Positions 13,301 to 25,300 of a DNA stretch of 64,000 bases are shown piece after piece. The translations under genes were made by a program, and so were the position numbers. Below the pieces are notes generated by a model. That model saw nothing but the letters and a program-made list of their open reading frames with translations, searched no databases and was not told where the DNA came from. The stretch comes from Loripinus fragilis (taxonomy: Eukaryota > Mollusca > Bivalvia > Lucinida > Lucinidae). Each line of letters begins with the position of its first letter. Position 1 is the first letter of the stretch. Where the stretch lies: the NCBI GenBank assembly GCA_964019695.1, contig OZ026522.1, positions 60,652,811 through 60,716,810 of the forward strand. Reading direction: 5' to 3'.

Positions 13301-16300
13301 ACATTCAGTCGCAGCAGTCAACGTTCTCTCCCCCTCTCAAACTCTGCTGCACATATTTTAACTGTGCTATAAGAAGGAGACTCCTTCCCTAGGGTTTCCA
13401 TAAAGTCTTCCTTGGGAGGCATTCCTTTATTACAGAAGAACTTCATAACCGCTCTGATTTCAAGTTTCTCCATCTTACAAATGTGTCGCATTCTCCTCTC
13501 TTAAAAGTGTTTTACATAAGTAACCAAGCATGACTGCATGCTTTTCACACTCCCAATGTCCTTAAAGCCTGTGTGACACAGAACACACGGCTAATACGGT
13601 TGGCCATCCGTGTAAACCATACATACAACCGAACCAACCGTGGCCTTATCAGAGTTACACTTGGGCCATTTGAGTGTATCCATGAAAGCTGTGTATGATT
13701 TTTAAAACTTTAAAAGAAATTGACACGGGTGCCATGTCCGTGTATAATCGTATTAGCGATCGTACAAGACAGTGAGAGACCGTGTGAGACCGTACAAGAC
13801 CGTGATAGACCGTGTGAGACCATATATACAACCACACAAGAAGTCCACTCCATGTGTGAGCTCAACCGTGTCAATATCCTTAATAAATCATATGGAATCG
13901 AACTCGAACAAAAGTCGCCTGTTAATGTCCAGTTAATCAAGTAAAAGTCGTGTTTAATGGTACAAGGCCGTAACAGACTATACTGGAACCGTACAACATT
14001 CGTATGAAAATGGTTATGCAAATCGTGTTCAAACCGTGACAACTCTTGCTTGATTGAGTATATCCGTGTTCTGTTTGTACATACTTGTGCTTCATACGAG
14101 TCAAAACCGTACATTTCATCCCCAGGCACGGTTGCAGCTCAATACTCGTACCAGTCAACCAGTGTATAACCGAGTATACTGTATTGGAACCGTATGCTCA
14201 ACCGTGTTCTGTGTCAGACAGGCTTTAATTAGATCAAATGACCGACTTACAAAGATTTTTATTCATTGAAACTCATCTAAGCATATTGGGCTGAAACCTC
14301 TTGATCACACTTCGTAGACCCTAATGAAATGTCACAGTATGCAGCATTTTATCTGGATCTTTACTGTTTGTAAAAGTACCTGTTAAGAGCTTCCTGTTTA
14401 CAAAAGGTTAACAAAACTTTGTATTGATAAATCCTTTAAATCTTGTCTGCACACATTCACAGCAACTTCTGGTTGAGTTTCAATGAAGCTTCATATATCA
14501 AAAGAACCTTAGTATCATGAGTAAATGCACATATGGCTATCAATGTAATATTGGGCCTCGTCGCTAGAAAAACCTGTTTTCTGTGCTTGGCGAACAATAC
14601 ATACACAGACCAGCTTGCGCATTAGCACAGTCTGATCAGCGTTTTTTTGGAAAGTATCATATCTAGACATGCTACGAGCGAAATTTCAATTTTCTAGCTA
14701 GTCTCTATAGCGGAAGAGGATCGTTTGAGTCTAGTTTTGTCCGACACCCCGAACACAGGTTTCCTCACTACAAGGCCCATATTATGTTATGATCTCATCA
14801 TTTATTTCAGTGATGTGCTTGGTGCTAATGGAGAAAACAGAACACAACAACGACCAAAATCGCACATCTCTGTTCCAACAACAACTAAACCTTTACCAGA
14901 CACTGATTTCAAGAAAAAGGTGTCTTCTTTTACTAAATATGTGGAGAACTACCAGCGGCAGATATTTTGGGTTACACTGTATATCCTTGTGTCTATTGGC
15001 ATCTTTGTGGAGAGAGCTCATTGTATGTATAATTGAATTTTACAGGGATTGAAATAAAGGCAGAGCTGCAGCTAGTTAATATAATACGCACAATAAGTTT
15101 AGCAATGGTTTTGTATGGATGAGCCCATCCACATCAGATCTCAAAAGTAAGTAATGGTGCAAAGATCAGGAATCGATACAATCAAGTACCACACCTGACC
15201 CAGGATACCAATGGGAAAGTGACAAACTCACAGAAGATACCACAAACGAGAGCCAAGAGGTCAGCCCTTTCCCAGCAGGTGACCACAAAGCACATATAAA
15301 CAGACGCGCACAAAACATAGCAAACACAAGACAGAACAAAAACATAAAAGATCCACAAAAGAAGTACCGCCTTGGAACGGTCAGTAAAATATTATACTGG
15401 AGGGCTTAAACCGGTTTAACGGCGCCAACCTCACCCTTAATTCAGATGTGGATCAAGACACATAGATATTTGGTTTGCATGAAAGACCCCTAACTTATCA
15501 ATGCATCATCTCCTAAAACATATAAATCAAGATATAACAAGGAGATAAAGCAACGATAAGGACTCAACAGTAAATTAAACTGAATACCGGAGCAAAAGAA
15601 ATCCAACAGGTAAACCCCGGTGGGCCCGACAAACAGCCAAAGCATCAGGCCCCTACCATCTCATCAATAGATAAGTCTTTAAGTCGGAACCATCATAGAG
15701 TCTGAAGTCCGACCCACCGGCATGCAATTAAAGAGGAAAGCAAAGTTGCCAACCGTGATTGGGTTGACCACCAAGCATGCAGTCTGTTGCAAAACATTAA
15801 TGTTATAGCCAATCTTTTAATAATGGGAAATTATTTTAATGAACTGCGCTGAAAAATTATTAGAGCCAACAATCTTCTTCAACTTATACACCAAGTCACC
15901 ATAGAAATCAGGTTCTGAAATTCCTTGGCGGAAGAGAGATTTAAGTCCAACTTGGAATTTAGAAATCAAATCATAGTATCGTCTATAAAATTTTGAAAAT
16001 GTTTTGCGAAGTTTATGATACCGATAGCCTTGTTTAAGAAGTTTCTGAGTTAACAATTTATTGCGAGTGTTGAAGTCAGCAACATAGCTAGATGCTCTAG
16101 CAAAACGAATGAGTTGAGAGATATAGACTCCATAGGATGTAGAACGAGGAACATCACCATCTAAAAATGGGAAATTGACAATTTCAAAATCAAAGTCGTC
16201 ACGTTTGTCATAAATTTTGGTAGAAACAATATCATTAGAAATTGACAAATGCAAGTCTAAAAATGCGGCTTCGGTATCAGAGGCATTGGCTTTATTAAGT

Positions 16301-19300
16301 TGGAGCTCTGAAGGGTATATTTGACTAACCATATTGTCAAAATAAACATTATTAATATTTAAAATATCATCCAAATATCTGGAAGTAGTGTTAAACGCAT
16401 CAATAACATCAGCCTGCTTATCATCAGAAAGAGACATCATAAAATCCCTTTCATAACGAAACAGGAATAAATCTGCAACCAGGGGAGCACAATTAGTGCC
16501 CATAGGAATCCCAACAACTTGTCTATAGAGCTTGGTGCCAAATCGAATAAAAATGTTGTCCAACAAAAAGGTCAGCGCATCGCATACATTTTGACACGAC
16601 CATGCATGATATTTTTTAGGTTTTTCTGAAGTAAAAAATGCATTTCTGTCACTACATGCAAGGTAAGGAGAGCCTTCTCTCTGGAAGGTACTTTCAATAA
16701 GATCAATAAGTTTATCTTTAATTAAATTATGAGGTAAAGTAGTGTAAAGAGTAGAAAAATCATAAGTAGACAAACTGGTCGCATTGAAATCTCTAGCTTT
16801 AAGTTTATCTAAAATTTCACCTGAATTTTTAATCGACCAAAATAGGTTTTTACCAGATCTCTCATATACCTTTTCACAATATTTGATAACATGTTTTTTA
16901 ACAGCTGTAAGACACGAGGTTAACAATTTAGAAAGTTCTGTTGTTGTACAAGAACTAGAATTTGCAATAAATCTTGCTTTATAGGGTTTTTTATGGAGTT
17001 TAGGTAACCAGTACAACGTAGGAACTTTGTCTTGATTTTCTTTAGCTTTGACACCAAAATGTAGGGCTGTATGACAACCATGCCCATCAACAATCACCAT
17101 TTCACTTAAAGAAGGCTGCAGTTTATAGGCATTAGTGTCAACAAGCTCACGCTTAAGAGTATTAATATAATACAATCGTCAAACAACTACAACATTGTTA
17201 GCAGCTTTATCTGCTGGAACCAAAACATAGTTCATATGAAAATCCTGGATACCTCGTTTAAGATGACTAAAAGAAGATTTAGGTTTAGGGGGCAAAAGAT
17301 GTGTATTACGAGAGTAAAATGAAATACGAGTATCAATAATTTTAAAAATATTAATCTTCCATTCCTTCAAAGCATCAGGTTCAACATTTTCCCTTTTGCA
17401 CCAACGATTACTGAAGTCATTTAAAGAAGCAGCGATCTCTCTACGACATTTAGAGAAATCAATATTAGAGGGAAATCTATATTTAGGACCTTTAGAAATG
17501 ATATTGCGAACTCTAGCGTCAGGAATGACATTTAGATTACCTGTAATAACATGCCCTGCAGAGGGATATAAATAATTTGAATTTTTACAATCTCAGGAGG
17601 CAGGAGTATTGGAATCTATATCTAAATCATTTACAATTTTATTAAAGTTAAATATCGTAGACCTTATTGGTTTGTTATATTTATAACAAATGATAGGAGT
17701 TTCAGAATTATTAAAGTAATTTGGAATAGATGAAATCACTGAATTATCCTTGAAGATACTATGTAAATCAATAAACTCAATACCTTTGTTAATGAATGGA
17801 ATTTTGATAAAATGTCGTTTATGGTTGACCTCAGAATCGATATAAGGACTAAGGAAATGTTGAACATAACACCTTGTAAGGAGTGCTGCTTTATATAATT
17901 TGTTTGCTCTATCATAAAGTTTATTAGCCTCTAACTCTAAATTGCGTAAAACTGAGATAGGCAAGGAACTTAAAAATGAAAATAAGCCATGTCGACCATG
18001 ATTAGTTAAAGCCAAAGAAAGATCCTTTAGAGAAGTATTTAAGCGTTTTTCAGTACAAATTTTGCGCTTAATGTTGCCATTTTTACGTTTACCATGAGAT
18101 CTACTTTTACGTTTTTTACATTCCAAAACAGAAAAAACAAGTTTCATTTGCTGTCATGAAGATACAAGTACCAATCATCTGACAAGAGTTTCCATTTAAA
18201 AAAAAATAAAGAATTACCAAATGCAGCGGCCATGCTAAAGTGACGTTAAATTTCAAGACTTGGGGCAATGTGGGTATTTCTGATCATTGGGGGAACTCAA
18301 AGCCGTATTCAAACGATTGTTTGGTCACTGAAAAGCAGAAAAAAGCATAGCAAATGCTGTAATTTTATGAATTTTGTCAGAGAAATAAAGGACCGAGTTT
18401 ACACAATTTGACTTTTTTATTAATGCTTTTACGTCATTGCATCTAAACGGTGTTTTAGTCGTTTTATCTCGGGCCACATTAACAAGTAAAACTGTTTGAT
18501 GTTTTCCAACGCATTTAGACAAATAATGTTGAATGAAACATCTTCATGGCTACAGAGCAGGAGGTGAAAGATGAAATCTACCGTCACCGTTATCTCACAA
18601 ATGCAACTTAAGGTTTTAATCAACTATAAAGTGAGTTACATTGCAAACCTATGATATTTTTGTAAACTGATACTATGTTTAATTGAAACACCAATTAACA
18701 TTAGAAATTTTATAATTTATAACTACCTTTTAACGTCATTGATGGCAGCTGATTTTTTCAGCATGAAATCTCTCTTACATCTATCTCATAACCAATAGTT
18801 TTTATAGGTGTATGATGCAATAGGAAGATGAAAGATTTCCAAACAAAAAATCACATGCTTATAATTTTAGCATTACTTACAACGAATGTGTTTTCTGCTC
18901 ACTGACCCCTCCTACAATTCTTCCTCTCCCCAAATGCCTATATAAAGGATGGCGTCTGTAAATTTGTGGTTTCATTTGTATGAGATCCTGTTCTCATCAT
19001 TTCAATTGAAACTGTTCAATATTGCACAAAGATGAGCACACAAAATGCGATACATAAGAAATTGCTAAACTTATTGTGCATTGTAAAGAAGCTGGCTAGC
19101 ATCTTGAACAGCGTAGCAAACTTTATTGTTCTAACCCTTTTTATTTTGATGGGAAAAATATGGGATAGTCCATTTTGTGTTTTAAGCGATCACAGGTTAA
19201 ATTTTCTAAAAGATGGTGTTTGTTTTATTTGGTTTGAAGCTTAACGTCCAAGCCAACAGCTATGGTCATGTTGGGACGGTCAGTTCACCTAACCACACAT

Positions 19301-22300
19301 TTTTCTAGGCAAGATTGACTAAGCAGTTAACCAGTACTTCGTGCACATTATGGTATACTTATGTCCCTAAAGATTGTTTTAATCTCAGCAAACAGTGCCG
19401 ACACTGATGAAATGCCGCCTTATGTGGCATTTTATCTGCGTCTCCACTTTATGCCAAAGTACCTGTTTACTGCTATCCAGAATGAAAAGGGTTAAAATAT
19501 GTTGTAAAATATAAATGTTGGATATGTAAAATGATCTGTGCGAAATGTATAAATTGTTCATATATCAATATAGCCAAAGGTATCTGTCTCCTTGATAAAA
19601 TAGCTGTATACACGAAACATTCCGTACTAGTAAGAACTTTTGAAAGCAACATACTAGTAAGAACTTTTGAAAGCAACATTCCCTTAATGAATCTTAAGAT
19701 GTTTTTTTTTTGCAACCGTTCATAACCTCATGAAATATATAAATATGATTAACAGCTGCCAAGCTCACTTGCCCATGTAATACGCTTCGAATATCATATT
19801 CATTCACTAGAAGCGTCACTGGTGTTGTGATTGACAGTGAGCATTACCTGATCGCACATGAAAAACAAGCCTCTTGTTTGCCTCATTGGCTGTCCGTGTT
19901 AACGCTGGCTGTTCCGCTTTCCCGTTTTACACTCCAACAAATCCTTTAATTTGACTACATATTTAATTCGAAACTGCTTTGATTCATTAATTATAAATGA
20001 TTGCCATATATTAGATATTTATAATAAAATGTGAATATAAGTTATCAGTTCAATTTTTGGTCTGTTCATGTAATCATAAATACTACGGGTCTCATGCAAG
20101 AGGCCCGAAATATTCATAATTTCATGAACATTCTGAAAATTGAATTTATCCCTTAAAATCATTATTGTTTTCAGATTATTCCTTCGAACGTGAACACGTG
20201 GGTCTACGTCGTGTGGCGGGCTATGGTGTGACTGTGACAAGGGGTGCCGCCAGTGGAATGATGTGGACCTACTCCTGCCTCCTTATAACAATGAGCAGAA
20301 ATCTGATCACATACTTCAGGGAGACATTTCTACATAGATTTATTCCTTTTGATTCTTTTATTGCCATGCATAAATTCATTGCCTCCCTGGCTCTTCTTTT
20401 TACAGGTAGGGTGCCTAGCTTTATCATTTAATATATAATACATGTATAACGATGGAATAAGATTTATACAGCTATGACTATTCTGAACTAGTCAAATATC
20501 TTTCCATATATTTTTTCTGTTACAATAAACATAATTCGTCACATGCAACAAACGAAAAGAAATTCCAAACTGAAAAAAATATTCATGCCTGTTGGAATTT
20601 CCCACCCATAACAATTGGATGACATTGTATTTGTATGGTATCATTATGGTATATTTTATTATATATTTTATGGTATTTTATAACATATCAAATTTTAATT
20701 CCTTTAACTTTGATAATGCCTTGTTATAAACCAGTTTTCTTATCTATGTTCATGAACTATGTAGGTGTAGCCAAAACTCTGAAAAAGCTACGAATATCAA
20801 AGGGAAACTACTGGAACAAGCAGGGATTCCCTTCAATTGCGTCTTTTTTCAAAATGGAACTTCTCTTAAAGGAAATAATTTGCTCCCAGAGAGAGCGAAT
20901 TCTTTCCTTTAATGAGCAGTTCCTTTTGGTTTGGAAAATCAATTTTACCACATCAGGTGACCTCCCTTGAATGTTTCTATATTTTAAGTACGCACATGCC
21001 TAACTGCGTAATAGGAGCTATGCCAATGATATGGAATTGATGGCTTTGTGGTAGAGAGTTCGCATTGCATGTAAAAGGCACAGGTTTGATCCAAGGCATT
21101 TCTACTTTTTTCTTTGATCCAACACTTTTTCTGAGCGAAAATATATTCTCAATGCTAGAAAACGTAGATTGATAAACTATTTGTGGACGCGAATATGTGT
21201 GTGACGATATTGTTATGATGATTTGATCATTCCTTATTGTGATGTCTACTCGCGTACTAACAAAATTTCTAACCATGTACATCTATGAAGCCGCCTTTTA
21301 TTACATGATACTCTATACTTTACACAGGTTAAGATAAGCAAAATTTTTTAGCGTAAATTTTGAGCGTAAAATTGTAAATATTTTCTTACCCATCAGTTTT
21401 AACATATGTTTTGGGTGCTCAAAAGAACCGTCTCATTGAGACTGTCCTAATGAGATGGTTCCCACAACATATGTTTTGGTTGAGAAATAGGAAAATTATT
21501 TTTTCAAACCGCACTCTTAACTTAAGTCCTGTTGAGTTTAGTGTTTATGTTTTCTTTATAAAATTTTACTTGTTCATGAACTTCACATACAGTCAATTCT
21601 CAGTCGATTCTCATAAATATAAAGTCCTCAGGACTAGATGTTGTATTTTTAATTATCAGTGGTTGGAAATAAAGGGAGGCAGACATGAAAAGTATAACCC
21701 TAAAATAATTATTGTCTGTTTTTTTTTTTTTGAAACATGTTTTTAGGGCTTGTAGAGATACGTTTCTATTATGCATCAAAAACATATGTTATAATAGACA
21801 GTTTTTAAAAAAGAATGTGAATATGTCTTATTCTCTGAAACTCAGCATTTCTAAAATTTATTTCGAATGAGTGAGTATGTTGAAAATTGAAGTTCAAATT
21901 TTCGAGGTTTTACTGTAGCATAAATCTTTTTACCTTTTCAGTAATTCATGTTATTGGACATGGCATTAATCTCTATCACATATCAACGTGGGCTTCCATG
22001 GACCTTAATTGCGTTTTCAGAGAATATTTTCGAGCGTAAGTTACTTGCATTTTGTTTCTTTCTTTTTTTACTAGCTTTGAACTTTCGTATTATGTTCGCA
22101 CTCGTCCTATCAGCTAAACCAACATAGCATTGGAAGTGCCTTTAATCACTTTTGTTAAACTGTAAATAGGCTAGCTTGTTATTTAAAAAAATTGGAGATT
22201 CCAGGTAGTATCTCTTATCAAATAACTAAATAAGTAGAAAGGCTTGAGCAACCATATAACCCTGGGAAAATTGTCATTTTTTAACAAAAATACCAACCAA

Positions 22301-25300
22301 TTGTGTAATATGCTGCCTTGAAATATTTAAACATCTTATACTTATCCCAGAGACTAAAATATTCCCACCCCACGAGAAATCAATCTTTTTTGGATTATTT
22401 TATAATTTAAATGCTTAATTGACTCTTTTATTGTATCAAAGAAACAATAGTGTTTTAAATTGTAACCATTAAATGATAACTCTCTTATCAAATCAACTGT
22501 TAAAATTATCAAGGCATTTATCAGTACTTTCCAAAATTAATGAACACTGGTTTGCATTTTATGTTACATGTATATTAGACATATTATGATTAGATGACAT
22601 GGAGGATATTTAATTTTTGAGGTGAATACCAAATATATTTCATCGAGTGCTTTGAAAACATTAGAATTTTCAGCAAGGGTGAATTCTATTGTTTTTCAAC
22701 TCGCTAGATGAAATATGTTTTGCTTTTACCGAAAATAAGAGAGTAAATTTTCTTTTTTATTTTAAACTTTTGTATAGGCTTCATTCAAAGTCTCACCAAC
22801 TGAAAAAGGAGGTGCTGAAAATGCAAAAACGAATTATTTTAGCAAAAATATTCGTCACGTTCTAACTAAAAAATGCATACACACACTTGATGTTTTCGTT
22901 CACAGCAAAGAAAGCTATGGTCGTTTGAAGTTCTGAAGTGAAATTCATTAAGTGAATGTAAAAGTCAGAGTTAATCCAAAAAAGCTACAGTGAAAATATA
23001 GGATGTTATCACATATTCGGGACACTATTTGCCGCGATAACCCAAAGTCTGCATATGTGATAAGCTCTTTCCCACCAACTGTTTATCAGCCCACTGTGAT
23101 CATAAACCGGAAGTCATGTTTTTTGAACGGAAAGAGGTTATCATGCCCAGTACGTAACGTTGATCATTTGATGAAGTCAGATGTAAAGAAGTGGCGTGAC
23201 GTAACGCAAAATGTACGCCATTTCTCTGTTTTACTAACATTTTTGTACATCAAACGCGTTGAAATAGTGAAATGGAATATTTGATAAACAGATTATAACA
23301 TAGGGTTTTGGTTATCGCCCTCAGTATTAACCCTCGACCATTATCAGCCCGAGAGCTAAAGCTCTCAGGCTGATACTGGGGTCTCAGATTGATACTTCAG
23401 GCTATAAACAAAACGCCATGAGTTAATCTCTAAATATCAATCACCAGTGATTGATATCATATCATTTTACTACTGATTGATATCACTTTTATTTGTTTTT
23501 GAAATGCATTGAGTTTACTGATGATTATAAAATAAAATGCTGCATACTGTGTCATTTTATCAGGGTCTACAATATTTGCTAGGACAGAAATAGTATTCAG
23601 AGAAAAAAATATTTTTTTTTCTAAAAAATATATGCTGTGGGTATATCCAATGGTTATTATATCCAATGGGCCATCCAACATTTTTATCAGTCACCCCTAA
23701 TGTAACTGAATCGTTTCAACATAACCTAATGAACGTTTCCTATCTCACAGCATGTTACCTTTATCAGGTCATGATAACGTTGCACGTTTTAAATGACGTC
23801 GCTTATGACGCCAAGTCAACACAAAAATAAAAAAAATACATCATAATCGCAAGTTGGAAGTGTGTTCAACATGGGTAAACTGATAAAAAGAATACCAGGT
23901 TTACGTCTTTTGTTATCAAGTTTACCAGGCTTGGCTTTGAGAACGCATGTTGAATCGCTCAGCAAGCCTCGTGATGTCAACAAGCATTCTCAAAGCCTTG
24001 TCTGGTAAACTTGATATCAAAAGACACTCACCTAGTATTCTCTATTTATCAAACCAGAAGATAGACTCCATTGTTGCATATAGGGCTATGTCTCTTATAT
24101 TTCAGAACTGATGTACTGGCATCATTCCATTACTGGGCGTGGACAACTATCACAGGTATATTCTGCGTTCAACGTTTTGCACTGAAGGGATCTTGTTGCA
24201 TACAATATTTTGCAATCGTTTTCATTTTGTCAATTATTTCTGCACAACACTTGTATCTCTGTCAATAATTGGTATCTCTGTAAAGGTTGTTTATTTTGAT
24301 TTTATATGTGGAGTGATTTGTTTCTTTTTAACGTCGTTTTCAATGACGCCATGTGACTTCGATGTAATTCCCTTTCTATTTGTTTATATTAGAGTTGGTA
24401 AAAGCCTATATAGGCTGAAACGTTGCCAGAATAGATTAGTCTATTCTATTTTAGAGCTGTTTAATAGCTTTATATACTGAATACTGTTAAATAGGTACGT
24501 TTGCCAACAGTGAGCATCCAGATGAAATGCCATTGATGTAGAATGTGGCATATCACCATGGTCTGCACTGTTTGCTTAAATAAAACCAACCTTAGGACTA
24601 ACCTATATCTTAAACCAGATGGAATAAGTTTATACTTTATACGCCTCAACCACAGAAACTCTGAGGTTGTTGCATGCGAACAGCAAAGCCTCAGTTCAGC
24701 CTACGCATTGTTAAACTTTGTATAATGTTATCACATGCATCTAAGGGACATAATCTTATCCTAATGATTTCTTATATATGCAGTTATCTTAAATTGTACT
24801 ATGACGTCATTAGCGTTATGTTGCTAAGTGATGACGTTACCTATCAGTTTTGTGTTATTCTAGTGTTGTCAATAAACATCAGTTATTGGCACTGAGTGTT
24901 TTGTGTTTATTTGCGGAATTAACAATGGTAGCAGAGCGATACAATGAAGATCCTAGTATGTTTAAAGTGTATTGGTGTATATAAAGTATAGAGTTGACAG
25001 AAATAGTGGAATACAGAGATGTCACTAACAGTTAATCCTCCAACTTTAACAAAGGTGAAGACTTATGAGAGATTTAGACAAGAAACATTGGCATGGACAG
25101 AGATCACAGATTTATGCAAAGAAAAGCAGGCTATAGCAATAGCATTGTCACTTCCAGAAGAGGATGAGACCATGATAAGAGAGAAAGTTTTTGATCAACT
25201 GCAACTGGAAGATCTCAAGGGGGAAAATGGAATGAGTATTCTTTTAAATTTTTTAGATAAGCATTTATCAAAGGATGATCTAACTGATAGTTTGGATAAG

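Noticed and set aside
13710..14129. Overlapping 139-, 74- and 73-residue frames on both strands
   Set aside because: They arise from the CCGTG repeat array inside a TTAA element.
17600..18147. GIY-YIG endonuclease in the N-terminal part of Penelope-like copy A
   Set aside because: No GIY...YIG pattern or following catalytic residues are visible; the copy may be 5'-truncated.
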